46,569 nt of DNA from Reclinomonas americana ATCC 50394 (taxonomy: Eukaryota; Jakobida; Jakobea; Jakobida), in the NCBI GenBank assembly GCA_048213135.1, contig PS015361.1:46524-93092 (forward strand), in the 5' to 3' direction. Positions 31,202-42,825 of the stretch are shown piece by piece (position 1 is the stretch's first letter; every line of letters begins with the position of its first letter). The notes beneath the pieces were generated by a model, which saw nothing but the letters and a program-made list of their open reading frames with translations, had not been told where the DNA came from and made no database searches. The position numbers were made by a program, and so were the translations under genes.

Positions 31202-33777
31202 ATGGGCTGCGGCGCCAGCAAGAGGCGCGACTCTCTTGATCCGCTGACTCCACCCCCGCTCCCACCAACTCCCACAACAGCAGCAGCGGCACAGCGTCCA
31301 CACACCGTCGATGCCTGCACCGACACGAATGGATTGTTTGATGTGGACGAGGACGAGGGCAACGGTCGCCTCTTTGGCAGCGGTGTGTCGGGCGTGGGCG
31401 TGATGGGCTCGCCCAGCAGCCGACTCTTGCAGGAGACGGCGAGTCTCACGGGTGACTCGGAGATGATGGTCAGTGGATTGTTGGCGTCGGCGGGTGGTGA
31501 GACGCCGGCGAGTGTGCCGCACGCAGCGGTTACGCTTGGCACACCGCGCTCAGATGGAGGACGCTCACGGGAGCCCGCACTGTCGGAGATGTCGTCACCG
31601 GGTCGTGTGCCGTTGCAGGTATGTGACACGAGAGAAGAGAGGCTGTTGGACGTTGCATTGTTCATGAATCGTGGTGGTTTGGACAGGCTCCCCGTTCTCC
31701 GTCGCCCGGCGTCAGCCCGGTTCTGTCGCACCAGGTGCCTGTGCACGGGCTACCTCGGAGTGGCACCGAAGAATCACTGCGCAACATGCTCGGTACGTGT
31801 GATATGAATGGCAGTGCTGTGTCTGACCTCCCTTGCCTGATTGCACTCTCTCTCTCTCCTCACGCAGGTGACAATCGACTGCACTCACCTGCACGATCCT
31901 CGCTCGGCAGTCCACGTTCCAGTGACACCGGCGACAGTGAGTCGGTGACGCCAGCGGCAGCAACTACGGCACCGCGTCAAGTACTTCCTGCTGGTCTGCA
32001 AAAAATCCTCCCTCCATATCCCCCTTTTTTTGCCACCGCCTCATCCTCTCGTCCGCATACAGAGCTGCGACAGCGACTGACACTCGGTCTCTCGCTGCCG
32101 ACCGAGGAGGAGCCTCTGCGATCGCCGCTGCGTTCGCCTCGTGCCGATCGCGATGCATCTCGTTCGCCTCGCATTCCCTCGCCGTACTCGGTTGCGCCGC
32201 TCCGCACACCGCCACGTTCGCCACGCAGCGAGTCGCCAGTACCAGGCACCGCCGGCTCAGCAGCGGAACGTATGTCCATCCCACCTCCTCTCTCTCTCGT
32301 TTATTGGGGTATGTGCTCACTCGCCGCTTGCAGTGGACGGAGTCAAGGACGACGGTTTTGTCACGGAGGATTCATCGCCGTCGCCACGACACGAGTACTC
32401 ACCTCGCGGCCCGACTCCCGGACCGCCACCACCCGTGCTGCGTGCGTAACGTTGCAGACTCACTCGTTTCCGGTTTTCGACTTATTGATAACAAACGTGC
32501 AGCAAATGGCGTGGCCGGAGCCACGGCCGAGGAGTTTATCGCGTACAAGTCGTGGACGTACGAGCATCTTTCACCACTCGAGCGAGAGATGCTCATCCGG
32601 GCGAAAAAGTACAACCACGAAAAGTACTTGCAGCAGATGCGGCTCCGGCACTCCATGTTTTTGCATCAGCGCGAGGTGGGTGGGGTGCAGGCTGCGCACG
32701 GAAAATATCTTGGTCCCTTGTGTCGCTCACATTCGCTGTTTTCCCCTCTGTCAGACGGTGCGGCAGAGACTCGAGCTCAAGCGCAACACTCTTGGGCAAA
32801 ACGCCTCGATGCCACTGAATGCGTCCTTGGACTCCAGTGTGCACTTGTTGCAGCAGCAGCAGCAGCAGCAACTACACGATTCGCCCGGTCACGTGTCGTT
32901 CGCGCGACCGTCGACTGCACCCGAGCGTCCCCAGTCGGCCGTGGAGGGCAGACGTACGGTTTCCTCGCCGGCACCGCCGGCACCCCTCCGACCGCAATCG
33001 GCCACTGGTTTCACTGGTCGCCAGTCGTTCCGCACGCGTCGACAGGAGATGCTGTCGCTGGATCAAGTCGATCTGGATGTGGATGCCGATGCGATCTCGC
33101 TGGCCATTATGAACGAACGCGCCAACGACAACCCCAACAACCCGCTCTTCTTCGCACCCAGTCCGATTCCGCGCATTGTGCCGCGTCCGCGTATTGTACC
33201 ACCCTCCTCGGGACGACCACCGGCAGGTCGATCGCCACCGCGTCGCTCCCCGCCTACGTCCCCACAAAATCATTCCTCTCCACCGCCGCCGCCGCCGCCG
33301 CCACCCCCGCGAAGACCATCGCCCACTCGGTCGGGTCCGACGCGACTGGGTGCCGGCGTAACGAGGCGGCCGATCACGACCTCGCAGTCGGCTGCGCTCC
33401 TCTCTGTCGACAAGGTTCGCATCGGCAAGGTCAACACCACCCTGGACGGTGAGATTGCCATTCTCCGCGAGCAGTTTGAGCGCTTCCCGGAACTGCGACG
33501 TGCCCTGTCGCCCAAGAGCCGACGGCGGCCGACAGTCGGTCCAATCAGTCCGCCGTCACCACTGGCGACAGCAGGCGGTGCGTTAGCGGGTGGCACGCGG
33601 TCGCCCGTCGGCATCAGTCCGATTGGAGTGGGAGGCAGGAGGCCACCGTCGCCTGCCGAGCTCGCCACGCCCTTTGAGTTCACGAGAACGCCGCCGGACG
33701 TGTTGCATGCGGCCAACTGCGAGCGCGTCATGAACGAGGCGTTCAGAATAGGCTTCAAAAACATGTCGATTACGTGA
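31202..33777 (+). CDS. N-terminally lipidated, Pro/Ser-rich protein
   Basis: Starts MGCGASKRRDSLDPL: Gly2 for N-myristoylation, Cys3 for palmitoylation and a basic patch, a classic membrane-anchor start. Exons continue with LFDVDEDEGNGRLFGSG, then APRSPSPGVSPVLSHQV (31690), SGTEESLRNMLG, and blocks of RSPLRSPRADRDASRSPR repeats. The best-ordered segment follows: ATAEEFIAYKSWTYEHL, EREMLIRAKKYNHEKYL, QMRLRHSMFLHQRE and TVRQRLELKRNTLGQN. Then come a Gln run (32855-32870), poly-Pro (about ten prolines at 33280-33310), VDKVRIGKVNTTLDGEIAIL and a C-terminal CERVMNEAFRIGFKNMSIT-stop. I know no family with this layout. It is probably a membrane-attached scaffold with many proline-directed phosphorylation sites. 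One donor, at about 32000, is uncertain. Confidence 0.7.
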
Positions 33778-33907
33778 ATGCGCGGGATGAGAATGAAGAG
33801 TGCATGAATGTAGTATGATTGACACTAGAGTGTTTATGCGGTGATTTCTTGGTTTGAGAGCGTCCTCCTCGTGCCAGCTGCATTGCAGCTGCGCGTGGAG
33901 GAGGAGG

Positions 33908-36900
33908 TCACTTGACCAGTACATCGCTGACCGCATCGTTAATTTGCACCAGGCCCTCGTCGCCGAGTTGCAACAGAGCCTCGCGCAATTCACCGTGTGT
34001 GATTGGCTGAGCGGAGAGACAACGAGAAGAATTGAGTGACACAGAAGTGGGGATAAACAAGGCACACGCAGACGCAGACGCACCCGATCGCGCTCCGCAT
34101 TCAGATCCTGCTGCAGTTTCCAGAACTTGACTGTCTGTCCGCTGCGTGGAATGAGCATGGCTCGCAGCTCGGCAGCCAGCGCATCGACATTGGCACGGTC
34201 GGCGGCAGAGTGACCCGTAATCAGCTTGTCAATGTCGATGAGACCGGTGTCGGGGTCCATGGCTGCCTGGTGCAGCGCCACCTTGAGCAGCCTGCACACA
34301 AGAAACCGCGATGAGACAAGAGCGGAAGGATCGGTGCGCGAGAGTGCTCTTGTGCAGCCGCACCTGACGGCTTCCGCCACATCAATACGCTCGACCTGTT
34401 GTGAGAAGCGCATTCGTGCGTGAGCCTCGCTCAGGCGGATCAGCGACTCCAGTTGGCGTGGTGTCGCCGACACGGTGTGCCGAGAGTTGCCGACGCGTCG
34501 CAGATCTGTGACAATTGATGGTTGCTGTGAGTCGCCTCGCGACAGCAGGTGAACAACAGTGAGAAGAACGCACCCCTGTAAGCACTCTGCAAGTCTGCGC
34601 ACGCCTCGTCGGTCAGCTGCGGGTGGACGTGCTTGCGAGCGTACGAAATGTAGCGCGTCAGCAATTCCATCTTTAGCAGGCGACCGCGGCTCGTGTGCCC
34701 GGGTGCTGCCGGTGCGTCGCCTGCAATAGCAATGGGGTGAGTGGCCTGAGAGACACGAAAAAGAGAGGAATCGGTGCAAACACAAACCATCAGTGGCTTC
34801 GCGAGTGCTGTACAGCGACACAATGTGCCGTGCCAGTGCACGATCGCGTTCCTCGTCGGCCACATCCAACAGCAGGTAAATGAGATCGAAACGCGACAAA
34901 AGCGTTGGCGGCAGGTTCAGATTGTCGACCACCGACAGGCGACGATTGTAGCGCGAACCGATGGGATTGGCCGAGGCGATAATGGAGGTGCGTGCATTCA
35001 GCGATGCCACGATGCCGGCCTTGGCAATGGACACGGTTTGTTGCTCCTGTGCACCCAATACAAATGTGAGGCACGCACGTTTGAACAATCCAGTGGAGGC
35101 CAGCACACTGACCATGGCTTCGTGGAGAATGGAGCGCGTGGCGTCGCTCATCTTGTCGAATTCGTCGATGCAACACACACCCCTGTCACTCAGCACCAGT
35201 GCGCCACTGCAGAGGCGACCATGAATCCACCCATACACTGCGGCGTGAGAACAATGCGCTTTCTCCCCGAGCGTACCTCTCCAGCACGGCCTCGCCCGAG
35301 TCCGGATCCTTGGTGACGTACGCAGTGAGACCGACAGCCGACGTGCCCTTGCCACTGGTGTAGATTCCACGCGGCGCAATGCGATGCTGCGGCGACAGAG
35401 GAAAGCAGTGATCACTACGTGGTGTTGTGGCTCGGGAGAAATGTGTTGTGTGCGCACCACAAATTGCAGGATTTGACTCTTGCTCACACCCGGATCGCCG
35501 ACCATCAGCACATTGATTTCGCCACTGCACGCCTGCGCAGTGAGCGACAAGAAATGCACCCCCCAACGTCTCCGACGGCGATCATCCCCAGCACGTACCG
35601 GAAGCGAGTATTACCGGCTGTCTTCAGCTCCTTGTTGGTGCCACCAAACAGCATGCACAGAATGCCTTTCTTCACATCGTCGAGTTCCCAAATGGACGGC
35701 GCTGAAGGGGGGAAAAGGAGAAAGACTGCTCAGCACAAGGACGAAAAACAGCAACTTCACACGAGTGACACGAACCGAATGAGCGCACAAGCGTGTCATA
35801 AATGTCGGGCGACTGCGCCAGGTCCTGCAGCTCACGCTCCTCATCGTTGGTGATGGTGTCGAGTGGGTCGCCCTCCTCAACACTGCGGCGAGGAAAGAGT
35901 AAGCAAAAAATAGAGAGTAATGTGCCGACTGGAACGTGCGACGCAACGAGGTAAAGAATTCCGAGTCCTCTGGCACACGACGATCCTCGACCGACATGGA
36001 GCGCTGATCCATCTTGCGGAAGTGGATGACATCGACGTACGTCCGGTACACCGACTTGATGGAGCGGTTGCGTGGGTTGGGGCGGATGGGCGCGGCACGG
36101 AAAATGCCGGTAGCCTCAACGCGATCACCCGGCTTCACGTAGTCGACCAGGTCGTCGAAGCACACCAAATTCACCGTGTGCGGCGTCTCGCCCTCCGGAA
36201 TAGCCTCTGTGTGCAAGTGGGGAGACGAGGGGTTGGCGAACAACAACAACAACAACAGCAAGAGAAGCATGGACATGGGTACCGGGGACGCACCAGGCGA
36301 CTCTTGCAACTTGACGAGCTGCTTGTCGGTGTAGAAGCCTCGGTTGTGGACGATTCGCATCGACATTTTCGCGTGGCAATGATTGCATCGTGTCGGCTCC
36401 TCGATGCGGCCGCGATCAATGGCCACTTCGAGTTGGAAGTGGCACGAGTCGCAGCGGAAGAAGGCGCTCTTGATGTCGGGAATGATGGAGGTGGAGCGGA
36501 TGACCATTCCACGCACGGAAATCAACTGGTCAACTGTGCACGCCACAACCCGTGTCAAAAAATCCTCGTGACGACAGACAGAACTCGCAGAACGAAAAAT
36601 GCAACTGTCGGAGGGATTCAGGTCGCGCATGGCCTTGTACTCGCCACGTCGCAAGTTGAAGAGGCGGCACTGCGGCGGTCGTCGGTACTCGCCACCGCCG
36701 GCCACATTCTCACTCAGGCGACTGAAGTACGCCGACAGTTCCATGTCGGCCACCGGAATCACCTGCCGATCCACCATCACGCGTCAGTATCGTGGAAACG
36801 CAACGTCAAGCGAGAGCGACTCTCAAACCTCTTGCGGGTAGCGCACGAGCTGCAAGTAGAGGTTCGGATCAAATGCAAACACATTCTCACAATCAATGTT

Positions 36901-37582
36901 GACAATGTGCTCCTCGGCCAGGAACAGCTGCTCCAGGTAGCGCGGATAGAAGGGATCCAGGTCGGCGGGTCGCGTAAACTCCTCAATGAACTTGCGCAGG
37001 CGTCGCTGCAGCTCGTTCACGGAGACATTGGTGCCCCAGATGACCGCGCCGCCCTCTCGCACAGCCAACGAGTCGCTCTCCGACGCGGCTCCATCCTGCG
37101 ACGACGGCACGTACAGGCGCTGACCGCCTCCGAGTTCCGCACGACCACCGAAACCACTGAAATGCGATCGGTTAAGGCGATGATGATGAGATGATGATGA
37201 TGATGGGTGCGAGTGTGCATGGGGAAACGTACCGTTGACTGCGTGCACCCGAGTGTCGCGAGTCGGGCGTCGACTCGTTGGTGGCGCTGGCCAGCAGGCC
37301 GCGGCCACCAGCGCCGCCCCGAGCTCCATTGATGCGCGGAGACGACACGTGCGTCAGTGGTGTATCGCCCACCGTCAGGTCTGCGTCGACAAGGACACGC
37401 ACACATGCACGCACGACGGACGAGGGAGAGCACAAGAGTGAGTGCGTGTGTGTGTGAGAGAGTGCGAGTTGGCCATTGCACCCGCAAGCAGAGGCGTGTG
37501 TGCGTGTGCGTGTGTGGCATGCAGTCAACGCACCTGCGGGCACGTTGGGTGTCGTGCTGAAGCCATCTTCGGAAGACGCCAT
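33908..37582 (-). CDS. MCM4: MCM4, replicative helicase subunit
   Basis: Starts [16 protein letters not shown] at 37582 with a Ser/Thr-Pro-rich leader, as in other MCM4 proteins. The order is: [22 protein letters not shown] spliced to VIPVAD; NPSD spliced to [16 protein letters not shown]; a zinc ribbon CDSC...CNHC (about 36370-36460); the OB-fold QESP region; Walker A GDPGVSKS (about 35475-35501); [16 protein letters not shown]; Walker [10 protein letters not shown] (35149-35176); sensor 1 [14 protein letters not shown]; the arginine finger SRFD (34868-34906); and [17 protein letters not shown]. The winged-helix end is [16 protein letters not shown] and TGA at 33908-33910. MCM2-7 with CDC45 and GINS forms the CMG helicase that unwinds DNA at forks. 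NPEDIDQLI and GRGKFRAEINILL-type positions place it with MCM4 rather than other MCMs. Introns include donors GTTGCA and GTTTGA. Confidence 0.95.
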
Positions 37583-37987
37583 GCGCGCGGTCAACGACGG
37601 AGAAGGCAAGTGGCGATGGACGATCGGAGGGACTGCGTCGACGTCGACATGCAAATGCAAGCATCTTCACATCCGCGCGTGGGGATCGCGACGCTCTTCA
37701 ACGCCGTGGTGCACACGACACACAGCGCACGGAAGGGGGTTTCGTTGGCGCGTTGCGGCCGGTGATGAATCTCTGCATCTGCGGCAACGTCGAGAGCGAC
37801 TGCTGCATCGACATCGGGAAAAAACGACAGTCCGGGCTCATTCCTCTTGCCGTGAAGCTCATCGCCACGCAGCGTACTGTCTCTAGACTCCCTCTATACA
37901 GCTCCTGCTGCGTTTTTATCAACACGAGCAGGTGTGGAGTGCAGCAGTCCCACAGTCCGATTCTGACTTCGTGGAGAGCAAGCAAAC
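37583..37987. promoter_or_regulatory. Divergent intergenic region, 405 bp
   Basis: Lies between the ATGs of MCM4 (-) and phosphoglycerate mutase (+). It contains no convincing ORF or repeat. I see no obvious E2F-like or TATA element near the MCM4 start. Confidence 0.45.
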
Positions 37988-39127
37988 ATGGCTGCCGCCT
38001 CTGGTTCCGGGTCTGACGACGTGTACAAGATTGTGTTCATCCGCCACGGCGAGAGCGAGTGGAACGTGCAGAACATCTTCACGTTGCGTAGGCAGCACAT
38101 CCTCTCCTCTCTCTATCTCACTCTCTGTCTCACACACACTCACACATTCGCTTGTGTGCATGAGCAGTGGCTGGACTGATGTGGATGTTGCGTCTGCGTG
38201 TTACACACATGTGTGCGATCATGAGGATGATTGACACGACATTCATTCTGTGCTATTTTGTTTGTAGTTGTCGCCCAAGGGCTTCGAGGAGGCCGCGCAG
38301 GCTGCGCGTCTGCTCAACGACGCCGGCTTCACGTTTGACCACATCTTCACCTCGGTGCTGAAACGTGCCATCCGCACCATGTACATTGGTGAGCATTTTG
38401 TCGTTGTCGCCGTGCATGCGTGTCTCATGATGATGATGCACCAGTGACCGACGGCCTGAACCTGTTGTGGGCACCGGTGACGCGCTCGTGGCGTTTGAAT
38501 GAGCGCCACTATGGTGCGCTGCAGGGACTCAACAAGGCCGAGACCGCCGCCAAGCACGGCGAGCAGCAGGTGCTCATCTGGCGCCGCAGCTACGACATTG
38601 CGCCGCCTGCTCTGGAGGCGGGCGATGAGCGCGATGCGCATCTCGATCGCCGCTACGCCGACCTCGATCCCGCACTGGTGAGTGATGACTCCATGCTTGC
38701 TCGTCACTCGTGGTTGCTGAGTCGCCGCACGCAGGTCCCCATGTCAGAGTCGTCCAAGGCCACCGTGGAGCGCGTGCTGCCGTACTGGTACTCGGACATT
38801 GTGCCCATGATGCAGTCGGGCAAGCGTGTGCTGGTGGTGGCTCACGGAAACAGCATCCGCTCGCTGGTGAAGCACCTGGACAACATGTCGGAGGAGGAGT
38901 TTATCAACCTCAACATTCCGGTGCGTGTCGCCCACGCGTCTTTGCAGCTCCGTCGTCGCTTGTGTGCGCATACTCACACGTGATGTGCTGTGTAGACGGG
39001 TGTGCCGCTGGTGTACGAGCTGAGCAAGTCGGATCTGTCGGTGCAAAAGAAGTATTACCTGGGCGACCCGGAGGCCATTGCTGCCGCCATGCAGGCCGTC
39101 GCCAACCAGGGCAAGGCGAAGCACTGA
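37988..39127 (+). CDS. 2,3-bisphosphoglycerate-dependent phosphoglycerate mutase
   Basis: Six exons with exact phase: 37988-38082, 38168-38186, 38268-38388, 38445-38677, 38735-38920 and 38996-39127, giving 261 residues, close to the usual 250. It converts 3-phosphoglycerate to 2-phosphoglycerate in glycolysis and gluconeogenesis, in the cytosol. The phospho-acceptor histidine is in [11 protein letters not shown]. The substrate-binding TGWTDVDLSPKG is assembled from three exons. [25 protein letters not shown], and the second catalytic histidine in [16 protein letters not shown] are all present. The C-terminus ends in a basic GKAKH. No targeting peptide is visible. Its stop is 126 bp from that of the convergent hydrolase gene. 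Confidence 0.96.
38168..38186 (+). other. 19-nt microexon of phosphoglycerate mutase
   Basis: It reads T-GGC-TGG-ACT-GAT-GTG-GAT between GAGCAG and GTTGCG. It supplies GWTDVD, the family-conserved TGWxDVxL loop between exon 1 (ending NIFT) and exon 3 (LSPKG). Without it the reading frame and the conserved loop are lost, so the exon is well supported by homology. Confidence 0.9.
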
Positions 39128-39253
39128 GCTGTCACGACAACTTTTTCCCCTTTCATTGTATTTCCGCCCCTTTCCATCTCTCTCTCTGTGTGAGTAAGCG
39201 CCCAACATGGTGCTGCACGTAAAAAAAGAGTGATGGAGAGAGACATGTCGATC

Positions 39254-42098
39254 TCACGCCACACGAGTGGCGTACTCCACAGTTCCGTACCAACTTGGCA
39301 CCTGTGCACGAGTGAGACAGGCAGGCAAGTGATGATGTGAGACTCTTGCTGATCGCCGCAACTGAGATGCCGTCGGCCTGTCAGTCGAGTGAAATTGAGA
39401 AGAAAACGGAGAGGAGGAGCGATAAAAACAGCAAGCGACAGCGTGACTGCACCTTGCCGTTCGATCCCATGTGGAAGTGAACGTACGATCCGAGCGCGAT
39501 TCCCATCCACTCCAGGCACGCGACTGCGTCGGCTTGTACGCGGAACCTGCGCAGCCGAACGATCATGAGCGAGATGAGACAGTCTGCAATCTGACCACTG
39601 CAGCGCACGCAACGTATGCGGCGGCAGGCGAGATCCGTTGGGGGTGCCATTCTGCCATGAGAGCAGCAGGTTGCCCATGCTGCTCATGATCACCAGGTAG
39701 GCTGTCATTCGGTGGTGCGTGAGCAAGCCATGCCGAATTCACGTCGACCAACACATGCACAGCGCAACTCTTGCCGTCCTTGACAACCGACGTCACCACC
39801 GCCTTGATGACGACTTGCCCGTTTTGAATGTACTCGTACGTTCCTGTCGAGAGACACTGGTCAGGAAAAACAGGGAGTGCATCAGCACTTGTGTGCGCGC
39901 GATACCAGTGTACACATCACAGCAGTTCGGAGGCAGGTTCGGTGCCTGGTGGGCAATCACATACGACTCCACCGCCGGCTGTGACCTCAAGCATCAGCAC
40001 ACTCGTTTTACGATCCACCACAACGCTGCGCCACCACAAACCAACAGTGCATCAAGAGCAGGCGCGGCAAAGAGCGAGCCGTCAGTGGGGAAGTTCACGA
40101 ATGCGGCCACCGCGAGTTTGATATCTGTCGGAGTGATGAGTGAGTGAGACTCTCGGCAGTCGGCAGTACATCGTTCAAAGCACACACACACACGCCCACC
40201 TGGAACCAGAGCAACCGATGTAGCAAACACGCCAACCAGGCCACCCTTGGTCGGCACCCAGTGCTGCGTTCCATCGGCATCTTGTCAGTACAAAACACGA
40301 TTCATCCCCCGTCACACACACACACGCCTGCCCACCGATCGAGTGTAGACCGTCTCCCAGCCACCGTGACCAATCGCCGACATGCCGTTGCGATGATTGT
40401 ATCGCGGCAGCATGTGCTGGTTCTTCAGTCGCTGCGACATGATCGATGGCGTGGCGCCCTCCGACTGCATGTAGAACTGGAGGAACTTTTGCTGCGCACG
40501 CGCAAACATCCATGTATGAGCAAGACGTATATGCAGGAGCTAGACAACCACCACGCAAACAAAACCATATCGGTCATCGTCGTGTACATTTGACCAGCAG
40601 GAGCCGACCATCCCTGATGCCATCGACACAAAGTGAGAGACAACGACACTCTCATTTTGCCAACAAAAGAAGCAACCACAACGCAACGAGATCCATCGGT
40701 TGTGCGCCGTTGAGTGGTGGCATGCGTTTCTTCACATTCGGGTCGCTGACGTTGAAGCCGGAACTTGTCATGCCGAGTGGCTGCAACACGTACTTTTGCA
40801 GCAGCGTCTCGTATTGTTGGCCCATGGCAGCCTCGAGTGCGCGTCCCAGCAGCGAAAAGCCCAGATTCGAATAATCGTCACGTGTGTTGCCTTTCGAGAG
40901 CGTGAGACAATTGTGAGACAGATGGTGCCAGGAGAGAATGTGGGGGTTTTCACAGAACCTACCGGGATACATCAAGTACTCCTGTCGCAGAAGCGCCCAC
41001 ACTTGAGACGCCGTCTCGTTGCTGTGCGGACGATAGACAAGTGAGACAGTACATCGGGTGAGTGTCGACGACAAAAAAAGCGGAAGCGCAACAAAATCTG
41101 AGCAGCCTCGCGCTACTCGAGAGCACAAGTGGTGTGAGCAGCGACGACGTGACAACACAAGAGCAAATACGGCATCAACGCACCGGCAGTCCTGACACCT
41201 GCGATGCCAGCTCGTCGAGTGTCGTGTCGACGGGGAGGCCCGAGAAGGGATTGTTGATGGTATACTCGGGCAGGTACTTGCGGACCGGGTCGTCGAGCTG
41301 CACGAATCCACGGTCGTGCAGCACTGTGAAAATGATGAACACAGTGAGCTGCAAGTTCTCTCCATCGCTACCATCCGCACTCACCATACAACAGTGTCGA
41401 CGTGAACATCTTGGTGACGGATCCGATCTGGAAGATGGTGTCGGCCGTCGGTGCCACGCTGTCGGGCGTGTTGAAGCCGGCGAAGCGCGTCACCGCAGCA
41501 CCCGAGTCGTCCACAGCAACCACGCCGAGCGCCACCTACCACAGAGTCGGACGGAGAGGAGAGAAAGAGAAAGCAGGCCCCACACACGAACCGAGAACTG
41601 CCAGTTGACGCCTTGTTGGTGCAGGTTGTTGGAAATCGTCTCCATCTCCGACTGCACCGCCTGCTTGGCCGCCTGCCAGGCGGCACTCACTTGCGGGTCG
41701 TTGAAATCCACTGTGGGATGCGCATCAAGCGGCGCCGGGCACGGGCCAGTGCCCACAAAGCGCTACAATCACAATCAAAACGATATGAGATCGGAGAATC
41801 AAAGTCATGCATGACATCCACACGCACCTTGGCGAATGGATTGTCGGGATCCGCCGCATTTCCGACCTCACGCACACGCTCCAAAGCCGCATTCATCACC
41901 ACATCGTTCCCTGCGCGTTCGCATGTGAGCGAGAGGAGACGCTGTGGAGGAGAGAGTGGAGAGAGTCACGAAACTCGCATCGAACTCATCCGCGAGTGGC
42001 GTCGATATCTGCTGATACAGGTGATGGGGCGCGCCCTCCACGCACAGCACAACACTGCAGACAAGCAGCAGCAGCAGCAGTGGGAGCAGGGATCGCAT
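39254..42098 (-). CDS. Secreted serine beta-lactamase-like hydrolase (class C / LACTB type)
   Basis: Starts MRSLLPLLLLLLVCSVVLC at 42098, a clear signal peptide. Exons then give VVMNAALERVREVGNAADPD, CPAPLDAHPTVDFNDP, and VALGVVAVDDSGA leading to the nucleophile motif GSVTKMFTSTL (SxxK, 41402-41430). TLDELASQVSGLP is followed by the second motif DDYSNLGFSLLG (YxN, about 40860-40880) and the third box SAIGHGGWETVY (HxG, 40341-40385). A C-terminal beta-rich part (QNGQVVIKAVVTSV, GSYVHFHMGS) ends VPSWYGTVEYATRVA and TGA at 39254-39256. The family hydrolyses peptide-like or ester bonds through an acyl-serine intermediate; most eukaryotic members are peptidases or esterases, not antibiotic-resistance enzymes. 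The substrate is unknown. It is divergent from CDC45 (124 bp). Confidence 0.85.
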
Positions 42099-42222
42099 CG
42101 ATGATTGATTGTGGAACAGTCTGGGACAGTGCGAGCATGCGCGCGCAATCTCCACTGTCACTCCAATTTGGGTGTGGGGGGTTTGCGTTGACACAGTGTA
42201 AGTGTGTGTGTGTGCGCGAGTG
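42099..42222. promoter_or_regulatory. 124-bp divergent intergenic region
   Basis: Lies between the start codons of the secreted hydrolase (-) and CDC45 (+). It holds both 5' UTRs and promoters and contains a GT-rich tract next to CDC45. Confidence 0.5.
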
Positions 42223-42792
42223 ATGTTGATCAAGGAGGATGACTTTCGCGAGGTGTACCAAACGATTCAAGTGAGCGTCAAGTCGGGTCGCGGCAGTGTG
42301 CTGATGGCTTGTGGAACGGATGCCGATGCTGTGTGCACTGCGCGCATTCTGACAGTGCGTGTTGTTTTCCCGCTCTCTCTTTGTCTCACACGCATACACG
42401 CAGTGCTGCGTGCTCATCTTCCTCTCTCTGTGTGTCACAGCACTTGTTTCGCATGGATCACGTGGCGTATGAGGTGGTGCCAGTGGCGCGGTACAGTGAT
42501 GTGCAGCGCGCGTACGCTGATTTCGTGCGCGCGTCGCGAGAGGTGTGTGGAGTGACGCACCAGCTTGGTGGTGTCTGTGCGCTCACTGTCAGTGTGTGTG
42601 TGTGCAGCATCGGCACTTTATCATGATCAACTGCGGTGGGCTGGTGGATCTTCGCTCCCTGTTCGGATCGTTGTCGCGGCGGCGGAGACAAGTCGGCGGC
42701 GGGAGATTAGGCAAAGAGGGCGACGATGCAGACATGCGGTTTCGCGGGGCACGTGGGGGCCATGATGATGGTGTCGATAATGAGGATGATGC

Positions 42793-42825
<33 letters not shown>

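Noticed and set aside
31735-33777. A 680-codon plus frame with its own ATG at 31735
   Set aside because: Its start lies inside an exon of the MGCG-start gene and it reads through introns; the true start is 31202.
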